The translations under genes and the position numbers were made by a program. The notes beneath the pieces were generated by a model. It was not told the origin of the DNA and did not search any database. It saw only the letters and a list, made by a program, of their open reading frames with translations. A stretch of DNA of 47,427 nucleotides from a virus: the IMG/VR virus record IMGVR_UViG_3300022885_000538, positions 1 to 47,427 of that record; one strand, given 5' to 3'. This document shows positions 14,936 to 24,839 of the stretch, in pieces (within the stretch, counting starts at the first letter, position 1; every line of letters begins with the position of its first letter).

Positions 14936-17900
14936 TAGGTTTTACCGACTAATACTTCGACGACACCTTCTGGGGTTGGTCCGTTGAATGCTTCTAATGC
15001 TTTGCCGATGATAGTACCAGCTTTAACCGTAGCAGGATTGCCTGCACAACCATAACCAGCTTGATCAGAAGTAATAATCAAGTCACCTTTTTCAATCGGG
15101 CCAATAATTTTGCACGGTACTCTTCCGATCAGTGCTAGTTCAATAACAAACTGTCCTTCTGGTGCAACACATCCTGCGTTATACACTTGAGCAGGGTTAG
15201 TTGTTACAACACCCGCTACTGCATGGAGTCCTTTGACACCTGCTATAGAACATTCTGCTTCTCCACCGAACGTAACAACTGTTCCTGCTTCGTATTGAGC
15301 GTCCGCAGTATATTTCTCAGCCAAATCCGCATAAGTTGCGTTAAGAGTTGAGCCTGATGTTAGTGTATAGTCACCAGTGATCGTACCTGCTGTTGAATTA
15401 GAGCCTGTAGTGATAATTGTTGATTGCATAGTACCTGTATTAGTTATACCTGATACAGTTAATGAACTTAAAGTACCTACTGATGTAATATTTGGTTGTG
15501 CCGCAGTTGTTACTGTAGCCGCTGTCCCAGTCGCTGACGCCGCGGTCCCTGTAACACTGATTCCCCATGATCCTGATGCTCCTGAACCACTAGTACTTGG
15601 TGCACCGATAGTATTGTACGATATAATTCTAGCTGTACCACCATTAAACGTTGTTCCTGAAGATACACCTGAACCACTATTATTAAATGTAGCTGATTGG
15701 GTTGTACTGGCTGTAATTGTGGTTGATGCACCTAATGCAACAGTTGAACCGTTAACTGTCACAGAATCATTTGCAAGTCTTGCTTGTGCTAATGTTCCGC
15801 TTGAAACGTTCGATGCATTTAGTGTTGATAAGCCTGAGCCATCACCAGTAAAGACGCCAGTGTTAGCAGTAAATGCTGGTGCAGTTATAGTACCACTTGA
15901 ATTTAATGAAGTGAGTACACCGACTGATGTGATATTTCCTTGAGCCGCTGTTGTTACAGAACCTGCTGTAGTTGCTGATGTCGCTGTTGCGGCTGAGCCA
16001 CTTACTGAACCAGTGATCGTCGATGATACAGTTAAACCTGATAATGTACCTACACTTGTTATGTTAGGTTGTGCGGCAGTTGATACTGTACCTGCTGTAG
16101 TTGCTAATGCAACCGTACCTGATACATTTGCCCCTGCTACTGCGTTTGCTGTTGCGGCAATAGTTGCTGATGTCGCTGTTGCGGCTGAGCCACTTACTGA
16201 ACCAGTGATCGTCGCTGTTACTGACAGCGCGGATAGCGTACCTACTGAAGTAATGTTGGGCTGTGCCGCTACACTTACAGTACCTGCATATCCTGTTGTA
16301 TTCTGATTAAGTGTTGAAACATAACTTGATCCAATACTTGTACCTTGCCATGTACCTGAACTGATTGTACCAACGCTTGTTAGTGATGAACCAGTCACAC
16401 CTGAAGCAATTGAAGTACCTGTTAATATCTGTGCGTTTGCAGTAATGGCAACGTTGGCGCCAGCAGTCATTTGACCTTTGCTGTTAACAGTAAATGTTGC
16501 GTTATGCGTTCCATTACCGTATGATTGTGCTGTTACTGCTGTATTTGTAATTGAAAATTCGGTGCCTGTTAGTGTTAGTCCTGCACCTGCTGTGTATGTT
16601 CCTGCTCCAGAGAACTGAACAAAATTTACACCAGATGTTCCAACAGTTGTCACTGGATCAGTCATTACCCAACCTGAGTCATTATAAACTGTACCTTGTT
16701 GTATGAATACAAAGTCACCACCTGCCATTTCTGTTGGGGTATCAAAGTCTGATGCTCTTGTTAATACTGTTGCTGATGTTTTAACATATATGCCGTTGTT
16801 TGCGGCCTCACTTTCATCTTTAACTAAGATTCTGTCGTTCGTTGAAGTTGTAACACCATCAATTGTGTTGAACGTACCAGAGGATGTTGTTAATGTCGCA
16901 CCAACACCTGCTGTTCCGTTGTCGTATGTAACAGTACCACCAGTGATAGATGTTAATGTGCTTGCAGTTGCTACTCTACCGGGTGCCTGAACTGCAAGTC
17001 CTTGTGCAACATCATCTACATATTGTTTGGTTGCCGCATCAGTTGATGCTGTAGGTGTTGCCAAGTCTGTAATTCGTTTTGAACTAACTGCTACTGCACC
17101 AGTTCCTGTTGGTATCAGTGTAATCGGCTGATCCGTGCCAATCGCTGTGAGCGTGATGCCGGCTGATTTGCCAATAATTGCATCTGTTACCACATTTCCG
17201 GTAGTATCTACGTTTCCTGTAGTCGTTACTGAACTTAAAGTGCCGACTGATGTAATATTCGGTTGTGCCGCAGTTGTTACAGTACCTGCTGTAGTTGCTA
17301 ATGCAACCGTACCTGATACATTTGCTCCTGCTACTGCATTTGCTACTTGAGCAAAATCTACTTCACCTGAAACATTTGCACCTGCTACTGCGTTTGCTGT
17401 GGTTGCGAATGCTACTGCACCCGAGACATTTGCCCCTGCTACTGCGTTTGCTGTGGTTGCGAATGCGACTGCGCCTGATACGTTTGCTCCTGCTACTGCG
17501 TTTGCTGATGTAGCACTTGTTGCTAGTGCGACTGCGCCTGATACGTTTGCTCCTGCTACTGCGTTTGCTGATGTAGCACTTGTTGCTAGTGCGACTGCGC
17601 CTGATACGTTTGCTCCTGCGATATCAGTTAGTCCTGAACCATCGCCTGTAAAGATACCTGTGTTAGCAGTAATGTTAACCGCAGTTAGTGTTCCGTTGAT
17701 GCTCAATCCAGATAATGTACCCACTGATGTAATATTTGGCTGTGCCGCGGTTGATACTGTGCCTGATGTAGTTGCTAGAGCAACTGTACCTGAGACATTT
17801 GCACCTGCTACCGCATTTGCTGTTGCGGCAAAATCTACTTCACCTGAGACATTTGCACCTGCTACCGCATTTGCTGTTGCGGCAAAATCTACTTCACCTG

Positions 17901-19458
17901 AGACATTTGCACCTGCTACCGCATTTGCTACTTGAGCAAAATCTACTTCGCCAATAACTTCTGAACCTGCCAGTGATGTTAAGTTTGCGCCGTCACCAGA
18001 CACGTATGTAAATACACCACCTGTTCCGTTAACATTGCCTGCTCCAACATTGCCAGTTACAGTTAATGCGGTTAAAGTACCTGTACTTGTTATATTTGGT
18101 TGTGCGGCAGTTGTTACAGTAGCCGCTGTCCCTGTCGCTGAGCCAGAAGAACCAGTGATTGAACCTGTAATCGGATTAGTCACTGTTAATCCAGATAGTG
18201 TACCTACAGAAGTAATAGCAGTCTGTGCCGCTGTACCTAACGTACCGTTTAATGTAGTCGCTGTAACAATTGGAGCTGATAAAATGTTTGTGTCTGTATC
18301 AAATGTGAATGTTGCATCTGCTCCAAAATCACCATCATCATTAAAGATGACTTCTGTGTTTGAGCCAGCTGGCTGTTGAAAATCTACTGGTGATCCGTTT
18401 GCATAATAATAGTTGTCTGTTTTGATACCGGCAATCGCAGTAATATTACCAGTAACATTTAAATAACCTGATGTGCCTACGCCTTCTGCGTTGTCAGTTG
18501 ATTCGATTAAGAAAATATTTGCTTTACCCGTAGAACTCCACGTTACAGCGTTTGCACTGTTATCTACTACGGCCCAGTCACATGCGTTTTCGATAGTTGC
18601 AATACCACCTTCCTGAATGTATACGCCATAGTTTCCTATACTTGAACCTGACGCAGTTCCGAATACACCGATGTTGTATCCACTTGCATGTATGTCTGTA
18701 GTGACACCTCTTACGCCTACTGCGGCTCCCGTGTCAGTCGTATCATCAATCGCACCGAGGCCATATACACCAGTACCTTTAGTTGCGCCTGCAGTTTTAC
18801 CTATACCGTATACTCCGATACCAGTAATACCAACATCACCTGCATCACCTTGTGCTTCACCAACAAGGCCAATTTGATCACTGAATGTTTTACCAGTGTT
18901 ATCTGCTGAGAAAATACCTACTGCGTTTCCAAAGTCAGCACTAGATGCTGATGCACCTGATAGAAGACTTGTTAAAGTACCGACGCTAGTAATGTTAGTT
19001 TGGGCGGCTGTGCCTAGGGTACCGTTTAAGGTTGTTGCTGTTACTATTGGTGCCGCTAAAATGTTTGTATCTGTATCAAATGTGAATAGTGAGTCGGCAC
19101 CAAAATTACCGTTATCATTGAAGATAATTTGTGTGTTTGCACCAGCTGGTACTTGTAAGTCCCATGCTTCGCCGTTTGCATAAAGTAAGTTGTCAGTAAG
19201 GACTCTAGTGGTCGCTATGTTTCCTGTAACTGTTAGTACATTGGTTGCTTTATCGAAAACAAATTGTGAGACACCACCTAACGAATCCTCATCATTAAAG
19301 GTAACCTGTGTATTTGTACCGCCAACAGTGGGAAACGATTCAACAGCGCCGCTGTCTGATTTAACTGACAATACATCTGAGTCAGAAAGAAAAATTGTTC
19401 CTTTCCCTGAGGCTGGAGTCGGAACTGACGCCGGCGTATTTTGTTTTAATATTAACAT
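14935..19458 (-). CDS. Repeat-rich tail fiber/adhesin, 1507 aa, with processing-like C-terminus
   Basis: A very long Gly/Ser/Thr/Ala-rich fiber-like protein. Residues about 40-150 hold copies of the module ANTQIIFNDNGNFGAD-type. The middle has many short repeats (AAQPNITSVGTLSSLTV and NAVAGANVSGEVDFA). A conserved insert at about 800-970 (ATKQYVDDVAQGL to NFVQFSGAGTYTAGAGL) is shared with the 1246-residue paralog. The C-terminal 140 residues (ADLAEKYTADAQYEAGTVVTF and AVAGVVTTNPAQVYN) resemble a peptidase-G2-like or chaperone-type head found at fiber ends; activity is not shown. It starts with a late promoter box upstream (19505-19512). It probably binds the host surface or forms the fiber shaft. 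Confidence 0.85.
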   Translation of the reverse strand: MLILKQNTPASVPTPASGKGTIFLSDSDVLSVKSDSGAVESFPTVGGTNTQVTFNDEDSLGGVSQFVFDKATNVLTVTGNIATTRVLTDNLLYANGEAWDLQVPAGANTQIIFNDNGNFGADSLFTFDTDTNILAAPIVTATTLNGTLGTAAQTNITSVGTLTSLLSGASASSADFGNAVGIFSADNTGKTFSDQIGLVGEAQGDAGDVGITGIGVYGIGKTAGATKGTGVYGLGAIDDTTDTGAAVGVRGVTTDIHASGYNIGVFGTASGSSIGNYGVYIQEGGIATIENACDWAVVDNSANAVTWSSTGKANIFLIESTDNAEGVGTSGYLNVTGNITAIAGIKTDNYYYANGSPVDFQQPAGSNTEVIFNDDGDFGADATFTFDTDTNILSAPIVTATTLNGTLGTAAQTAITSVGTLSGLTVTNPITGSITGSSGSATGTAATVTTAAQPNITSTGTLTALTVTGNVGAGNVNGTGGVFTYVSGDGANLTSLAGSEVIGEVDFAQVANAVAGANVSGEVDFAATANAVAGANVSGEVDFAATANAVAGANVSGTVALATTSGTVSTAAQPNITSVGTLSGLSINGTLTAVNITANTGIFTGDGSGLTDIAGANVSGAVALATSATSANAVAGANVSGAVALATSATSANAVAGANVSGAVAFATTANAVAGANVSGAVAFATTANAVAGANVSGEVDFAQVANAVAGANVSGTVALATTAGTVTTAAQPNITSVGTLSSVTTTGNVDTTGNVVTDAIIGKSAGITLTAIGTDQPITLIPTGTGAVAVSSKRITDLATPTASTDAATKQYVDDVAQGLAVQAPGRVATASTLTSITGGTVTYDNGTAGVGATLTTSSGTFNTIDGVTTSTNDRILVKDESEAANNGIYVKTSATVLTRASDFDTPTEMAGGDFVFIQQGTVYNDSGWVMTDPVTTVGTSGVNFVQFSGAGTYTAGAGLTLTGTEFSITNTAVTAQSYGNGTHNATFTVNSKGQMTAGANVAITANAQILTGTSIASGVTGSSLTSVGTISSGTWQGTSIGSSYVSTLNQNTTGYAGTVSVAAQPNITSVGTLSALSVTATITGSVSGSAATATSATIAATANAVAGANVSGTVALATTAGTVSTAAQPNITSVGTLSGLTVSSTITGSVSGSAATATSATTAGSVTTAAQGNITSVGVLTSLNSSGTITAPAFTANTGVFTGDGSGLSTLNASNVSSGTLAQARLANDSVTVNGSTVALGASTTITASTTQSATFNNSGSGVSSGTTFNGGTARIISYNTIGAPSTSGSGASGSWGISVTGTAASATGTAATVTTAAQPNITSVGTLSSLTVSGITNTGTMQSTIITTGSNSTAGTITGDYTLTSGSTLNATYADLAEKYTADAQYEAGTVVTFGGEAECSIAGVKGLHAVAGVVTTNPAQVYNAGCVAPEGQFVIELALIGRVPCKIIGPIEKGDLIITSDQAGYGCAGNPATVKAGTIIGKALEAFNGPTPEGVVEVLVGKT
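17290..17960. repeat. Tandem repeats coding ANVSG...ANAVAG units
   Basis: Within the 1507-residue fiber gene the unit ANVSGxVxxAxxANAVAG repeats about ten times in two or three variants of roughly 48-66 bases. Adjacent copies are nearly identical at DNA level (for example the two units around 17500-17610). They can be gained or lost by slippage or recombination and would change fiber length. Confidence 0.85.
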
Positions 19459-19504
19459 TTTTTATACCTTATTATATATAAGTTTTTCTTTCTAAACATA
19501 TTTG

Positions 19505-19512
19505 TATTTATC
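19505..19512 (-). promoter_or_regulatory. Late promoter box GATAAATA before the 1507-aa fiber gene
   Basis: GATAAATAC on the minus strand about 47 bases before the ATG at 19458, in the short gap after the 519-residue paralog. Confidence 0.55.
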
Positions 19513-19520
19513 ATTATCCA

Positions 19521-19542
19521 CAGATCAACCTTCGTTAATCTG
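19521..19542 (-). terminator. 9-bp hairpin across the stop of the 519-aa gene
   Basis: CAGATTAAC-GAAG-GTTGATCTG folds into a 9-pair stem with one G-U and a GAAG loop. It spans the stop codon at 19535-19537. No T tract follows, so it may protect the 3' end or attenuate rather than terminate strongly. Confidence 0.4.
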
Positions 19543-21094
19543 GCACATATGTTCCCATTACATTAACACTCGTGCTTGAATTCACCGGCGATGCTCGCAA
19601 TAATACATTTGAACCGCTTATCACTGTTGTCAACGTGATCAGTTCTGCCGATGTGGTCGATATAGAACCGTATATTGTAATTAGAGGAGTTACTGCGTCA
19701 TGTACGAGTAAGACTTCTACTGCCTGATAACCGGTGTTATCTGATATTTTTATTGTATATTTTGCTGATCTATAACTCGAACTCGGGAAGCTGTCGATTG
19801 TTGTGTTATCTGACCCGACTGATATTGCAGTTCTACTACTATAAAAATCAGCAACTGATAGTGTTGTTGCTTGTAAATTGTCTGCACTAACATTACCACG
19901 TGCAGTTAGTGTCTTTCCTGAACCACATATTACAACATTTGCCGCTAGTCCTATATTGACATCTGTGATTCCAGATGTGAACATGCCGGCAGTTGTTGAT
20001 CCAGTATCTACTGCGATTGTTCCTGCTCCTGCTCCAGTTCCATATTGAACTGTACCAGATGTTGCTATAAAGTTATTACCTTGCACATTAGCTGTAGCAG
20101 TAATCTTGCCAAGAGAAGATAATGTTTGCGTGGCATCATTGAATATTAAATTTGCTGTTGCCCCGAATTCACCATTGTCATTAAATTGAACTTGAGTATT
20201 TGTTCCGGCTGCTGATTCTCCGAAAACTATTGATACGCCGTTTGCGTAGTAGTAATTGTCTGTTTTTATGCCTGAGGATACTACGTTACCTGATGTGTTT
20301 ACGACACCAAGACCAGAAACATTAAAAACGTTTGCGTTGCCTGAAACACCCATTATTACTAAGCCATCAGACGCTACTGTTACGTTTGATGTTCCGTTAG
20401 TAATCATTGAAGAGTCAATATCTGTTGATCCGTTGAATGTCCAAGTACCACCATCACCATTAGTAAGAACGAGGCCACCAGAGCCATCTTCAGCAAGGGT
20501 GCTTGAACCTAAGAATATTGATGTGCCAGAAAGATATAAATCGTTCCAACGAGAAGTAGCCGAACCCAAATCATATGTTACATTAGCACCAGGAATTATA
20601 TTGCCTGTTGGATTTACGTTGCCTGGAATATCTACATTACCAGACACAATATTAAAAGTAAACCCAGTGTTTCCGTAAAATGTACCGCTATTATCAAAAT
20701 ATATTTGACTAGATGCCGCATTTTGAGAGACACCAATTTCTTCTAGTATTCCGTCAACCTCGAGGATACCATCAATTTCAATTGCTTGAGAGAACAGTCC
20801 TTGAAGGTTGGCACCGACATAATATGTCTCAGCAGGGGCAATGTAATACGGCATCACAGCAGCCGTACCAACGGCTAATCCAGACGTACCAAATGATAAT
20901 GTTCCAGAACCATCGGTGATGATTGATTGGCCAGTGGTTCCTCCTGTAATTGATATGTTGCCTATTGCACCCAAGTTACTAAGTTCAGTGACCGTTAAGT
21001 TGAGGGGAGTAACATTACCTACGTTACTTATTACCTCTACCGGTACTTCAGCTACAGAAAAACCGCCTACAGAATTAAAGGATCGAATTGCCAT
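19535..21094 (-). CDS. Fiber/adhesin paralog, 519 aa
   Basis: The N-terminus MAIRSFNSVGGFSVAEVP is shared with the 723- and, more loosely, the 509-residue paralogs and probably attaches to the same tail component. The central part has the shared module TNTQVQFNDNGEFGATANLIF and a GNISITGGTTGQSIITDG element. The last 110 residues (SSYRSAKYTIKISDNTGYQAVEVLLVHD onward) form a beta-rich head that resembles the ends of the 1246- and 509-residue proteins. No transmembrane or enzyme motif is seen. It starts 2 bases after the 1246-residue gene, so they are one operon. Confidence 0.82.
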   Translation of the reverse strand: MAIRSFNSVGGFSVAEVPVEVISNVGNVTPLNLTVTELSNLGAIGNISITGGTTGQSIITDGSGTLSFGTSGLAVGTAAVMPYYIAPAETYYVGANLQGLFSQAIEIDGILEVDGILEEIGVSQNAASSQIYFDNSGTFYGNTGFTFNIVSGNVDIPGNVNPTGNIIPGANVTYDLGSATSRWNDLYLSGTSIFLGSSTLAEDGSGGLVLTNGDGGTWTFNGSTDIDSSMITNGTSNVTVASDGLVIMGVSGNANVFNVSGLGVVNTSGNVVSSGIKTDNYYYANGVSIVFGESAAGTNTQVQFNDNGEFGATANLIFNDATQTLSSLGKITATANVQGNNFIATSGTVQYGTGAGAGTIAVDTGSTTAGMFTSGITDVNIGLAANVVICGSGKTLTARGNVSADNLQATTLSVADFYSSRTAISVGSDNTTIDSFPSSSYRSAKYTIKISDNTGYQAVEVLLVHDAVTPLITIYGSISTTSAELITLTTVISGSNVLLRASPVNSSTSVNVMGTYVPD

Positions 21095-21096
21095 TT

Positions 21097-24000
21097 TTAG
21101 ATAAACCTATATTGCGCTATCCATACGGTAGAGTTAGTGCTAGATGGAGTGACTAATAGTTCTAAGTCACTCCCGTTTAATCCAACTGCTAATGCTCCAC
21201 ATTGTCCTGTTAAGAACGCTTGTCCATACACTGAGTAGTCTACCGTGGAGCCATCTGTTACTGCTAGTAGAGTAGCAACACTTGTGTTACCAGATATGCT
21301 GTCTATGCCTTTTACTAAGAACTCTATACCATTAATACCAGATACTGCAAAAGATGCAACTGCTGTCTGTGATGTCGTAGTCGTAGTCACTGTGCCAGCG
21401 GCCAATGTTGATATTTCACTTGCGCCTATATTAACATTGCCTGCTACATTTGCTATGCCACTTACTGACACTGAAGTCAGTGTACCTACAGAAGTAATAT
21501 TTGGTTGTGCCGCTGTATATACTGTACCTGAGACAAGTGCATTTGCTACTTGACCAGAGACATTTGCGCCTGCTACCGCATTTGCAGTTGCGGCGAATGT
21601 TACTTCACCAGTTACATTGGCTCCGACTACGTTAGATAGTCCGCCTCCGTCACCTGTAATAATACCTGTTGCGTTAAGTGTACCTGTAATATTTGCGCCA
21701 GTTGTAGTGAGAATTAATATGTCACTGTTCCCACCAACACCTACAGTAACGTTTCCATCTTCTGTTGCGATGTTTACATTAGATGTTCCGTTAGAAATAC
21801 CTGATAGATTTAATCCTACGATGTTGCCTGCGGCGATGTTTGATATACCATAACCGTCGCCATTAAAGATGCCGCTAGTAGTATCGATGTTTCCGACTGC
21901 TACAACTTTTGCACCAGTAGTAATATTACCACCAGATACGTTGCCTGTTGCAGATAGAACACCACCTGTATTTAAGTTGCCTGCAGTGGCGTTACCACTG
22001 AATGTAGCAGAGACACCTGATGCAATAACACCAGAATTAATAGTTAATGTGCCGTCTGTGATTTCTCCGTCTGTAACTAAGTTGCCAGCTGTAACATTTC
22101 CAGTTACCGATGCAAGACCTGCTGTAGTTAGATTGCCACCAGTTACGTTACCTGTTGCTAGTACTAAGCCTGCTGTAGTTACATTGCCACCAGTAACATT
22201 ACCTGTTGCTAGTACTAAGCCTGCTGTAGTTACATTGCCACCAATAACATTACCTGTTACTTCTACTACGCCACCTGATGTTAAGTTTCCGCCGTTTACG
22301 TTACCACTAAACGTAGCAGAGACACCTGATGTTATGATACCAGAAGCAATACTTAGAGTACCGTCTGTGATTGTTCCGCTAGTTGTAAGACTTCCACCTG
22401 AAACATCTCCTACTGCCGATACAAGACCTGCTGTAGTTATATTTCCACCAGTAACATTACCTGTTGCTGATACAAGACCGACAGTAGTAATATTACCACC
22501 AGATACGTTGCCCGTTGCATCTAAACTTGTGCCTGTTGCCACCCCAATATTTGGAGTAGTAAACTGTGCAGAAGTTTTAACTACCACGTTTCCACCTGAA
22601 ATTGCAGTAGTTATATCATCTACGTTAACTGAGAATTCGGTGCCTGTTAGTGTTAGTCCTGCACCTGCTGTGAATGAACCAGCACCCGAGAACTGAACGA
22701 AGTTAACATCATCTGTACCAATAGTTGTTACTGGATCAGTCATTACCCACCCAGTATCATTATAAACTGTACCTTGTTGAATAAATGTAAAGTCACCGCC
22801 TGCCATCTCGACTGGGGTATCAAAATCTGTTGCTCTTGTTAGAACAGTAGTGCTTGTATAAGTGTATATACCGTCATGTGCAGAGTCTGCTTCGTCTTTG
22901 ATTAAGATTCTGTCTGCGATTGTTAAAGTAACACCGTCAATCACAGTGATAGTAGACCCAGAAATTGTTAATGTCGCGCCAACACCTGATGTGCCGTTAT
23001 CGTATGCAACTGTTCCTGATGACATAACTGCTAGAGTTGCGGTTGATGCTACTACACAAGGCTTCTGAATTGACAGACCTTGAGCAATGTCATCTACATA
23101 CTGCTTGGTTGCCGCATCAGTTGATGCTGTAGGAGCTCCTAAGTCTTCAATTTTGAATCCACCGACATGAACTTGACCAGTTCCTGTAGGTCTTAATTCG
23201 ATATAGTCGTCAGACGAACCAGCTGTTAATGTTAAGTTGCCGCCGGATGCACCTGTTATTTGAGAAGTTACGATTGCACCTAATGTTGCTATGCCGTTTG
23301 CATTTAATGTACCGACAATATTTGCGCCGGTGGCTGTTACTGCTACAGTCGTGTTTGCACCTACTGTGATGTCAACGTTGCCGTTATTATTAACTGTAAC
23401 ATTTGAGGTTCCGTCAATTAACACCCCTGTCAAGTATGTCGCTGAAACCAAGTTTCCGCCAGCTACGTTACCAAATGCGCCATTGCCACTGAATGTAGCA
23501 GAGACACCTGATGCAATAACACCAGAATTAATAGTTAATGTACCGTCTGTAATCTCTCCAGCTGTAACTAAATTACCTGCTGTAACGTTACCAGTTACTG
23601 ATGCAAGACCAGCTGTAGTTAGATTGCCACCAGTAACATTGCCTGTTGCTAGTACTAAGCCAGCTGTAGTTAGATTGCCACCAGTAACATTGCCTGTTGC
23701 TAGTACTAAGCCAGCTGTAGTTAGATTGCCACCAGTAACATTACCTGTTGCTAGTACAAGACCGCCAGTAAGTAAATTACCACCTGTCACATTGCTTGTT
23801 GCAGTGACATGCCCTGCTACATTTGCGCCTGTGCCAGTAACGACAACTGATGTATTGCCCGCTGATACAATATCAATATTACCGTTATTCACTGTCGTAA
23901 TATTTGAAGTACCGTTAATTAATGTACCTGTAAAATATGTTGCAGAGACTAGGTTACCGCCAGCTACATTACCGAATGTACCATTGCCTGTTGCGTTCAC

Positions 24001-24837
24001 ATATCCTGCTACGTTAATACCAGTACTGGTTATATTTGCTGTTAAATCTCCATCAACATTTAATTGAATGTTACCGTCTTCTGCTGGAATAGAAACATTA
24101 GATGTTCCGTTTTGTATGCCTGTTGCATCGATACCTGATAAGTAAGCACCATTACCATAAAAGTATGATGCTGTTATGTTACCTGAAGTAACAACTTGAC
24201 CAGTACCATCTGGAGCAAAAATAATGTTAGCATCAGTAACTTGACCGGTAAGTGTTTGGTTAGTTATGTCTATGTTACCAATTTGAGTATCAGGTAGAAC
24301 AGAAACACCAGTTAAACCGATGTATCTGTAACCAACAATGTAAAGAACTTTAGAGCTTGTCAGTGCTGTTGGGATAGTCTCACCAATAAAGTTTAAAACA
24401 CCTGATTGATAGTTATAAAAGAATTCACCAGTTCCGCCTGATCCTGCACCAAATATCTGAGTACCTGTTGATGTTGGATCGGCTACGCCGGTATCATCTA
24501 CCCAGACGCCGACTGAATACGTTGATCCGAATTCAGCTGGAATCCAATATGTTAGCCCAGTTTTCCAAGTTGGATAAACTCCGCCAACAGGGACAGTTGT
24601 ATTATCTGCTGTACATTCTTGTGCTCCTGTGCCGGTATATGCTGTAACCAAACCAGCAGTCGCGGCTGCTACACCAGGTATTTGACCTGCTTCAGACCAT
24701 AAAGTGTCACCACGTATCAGCAACGGACTTGCTATTGCTTCGTTTGATGGACTTTTATTAGATTCTGTGTCAGTTTTAGTAACACCGAATGCTTGTTTAT
24801 ATAGTAAATCTACTTTTTGTGAAATTGGTATGCTCAT
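21097..24837 (-). CDS. Fiber/adhesin paralog, 1246 aa, with internal repeat arrays
   Basis: A long fiber-like protein with a distinct N-terminus (MSIPISQKVDLLYKQAFGVTKTD). Two separate arrays of the 17-residue unit ATGNVTGGNLTTAGLVL occur, each followed by the same GEITDGTLTINSGVIASG block; this indicates internal duplication. Between them lies the conserved insert ATKQYVDDIAQGLSIQ to NFVQFSGAGSFTAGAG, shared with the 1507-residue paralog. The C-terminal 100 residues form a beta-rich head ending WIAQYRFI. It follows the 723-residue gene by 2 bases and precedes the 519-residue gene by 2 bases. Confidence 0.84.
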   Translation of the reverse strand: MSIPISQKVDLLYKQAFGVTKTDTESNKSPSNEAIASPLLIRGDTLWSEAGQIPGVAAATAGLVTAYTGTGAQECTADNTTVPVGGVYPTWKTGLTYWIPAEFGSTYSVGVWVDDTGVADPTSTGTQIFGAGSGGTGEFFYNYQSGVLNFIGETIPTALTSSKVLYIVGYRYIGLTGVSVLPDTQIGNIDITNQTLTGQVTDANIIFAPDGTGQVVTSGNITASYFYGNGAYLSGIDATGIQNGTSNVSIPAEDGNIQLNVDGDLTANITSTGINVAGYVNATGNGTFGNVAGGNLVSATYFTGTLINGTSNITTVNNGNIDIVSAGNTSVVVTGTGANVAGHVTATSNVTGGNLLTGGLVLATGNVTGGNLTTAGLVLATGNVTGGNLTTAGLVLATGNVTGGNLTTAGLASVTGNVTAGNLVTAGEITDGTLTINSGVIASGVSATFSGNGAFGNVAGGNLVSATYLTGVLIDGTSNVTVNNNGNVDITVGANTTVAVTATGANIVGTLNANGIATLGAIVTSQITGASGGNLTLTAGSSDDYIELRPTGTGQVHVGGFKIEDLGAPTASTDAATKQYVDDIAQGLSIQKPCVVASTATLAVMSSGTVAYDNGTSGVGATLTISGSTITVIDGVTLTIADRILIKDEADSAHDGIYTYTSTTVLTRATDFDTPVEMAGGDFTFIQQGTVYNDTGWVMTDPVTTIGTDDVNFVQFSGAGSFTAGAGLTLTGTEFSVNVDDITTAISGGNVVVKTSAQFTTPNIGVATGTSLDATGNVSGGNITTVGLVSATGNVTGGNITTAGLVSAVGDVSGGSLTTSGTITDGTLSIASGIITSGVSATFSGNVNGGNLTSGGVVEVTGNVIGGNVTTAGLVLATGNVTGGNVTTAGLVLATGNVTGGNLTTAGLASVTGNVTAGNLVTDGEITDGTLTINSGVIASGVSATFSGNATAGNLNTGGVLSATGNVSGGNITTGAKVVAVGNIDTTSGIFNGDGYGISNIAAGNIVGLNLSGISNGTSNVNIATEDGNVTVGVGGNSDILILTTTGANITGTLNATGIITGDGGGLSNVVGANVTGEVTFAATANAVAGANVSGQVANALVSGTVYTAAQPNITSVGTLTSVSVSGIANVAGNVNIGASEISTLAAGTVTTTTTSQTAVASFAVSGINGIEFLVKGIDSISGNTSVATLLAVTDGSTVDYSVYGQAFLTGQCGALAVGLNGSDLELLVTPSSTNSTVWIAQYRFI
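22060..22270. repeat. Array of 51-base fiber repeats (GNVTGGNVTTAGLVLAT)
   Basis: Three to four head-to-tail copies of a 51-base unit in the 1246-residue gene. This is the downstream (C-terminal) array, linked to a GEITDGTLTINSG block that is duplicated at 23500-23580. Confidence 0.8.
23500..23775. repeat. Second array of the 51-base fiber repeat
   Basis: About four near-identical 51-base units plus the same flanking block as the array at 22060-22270. Near-identity of adjacent copies suggests recent amplification. Confidence 0.8.
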
Positions 24838-24839
24838 TT

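Noticed and set aside
17295-17957. CRISPR-like array from regularly repeated DNA in the fiber gene
   Set aside because: The repeats are in frame, code for protein units, have no unique spacers of fixed size, and no cas genes are present.
21869-24067. Long plus-strand ORFs (275 and 258 aa) opposite the 1246-aa fiber gene
   Set aside because: They are Val/Pro/Leu-rich shadows created by the Gly/Ala/Thr codon repeats of the minus-strand gene; no ribosome site and no family pattern.
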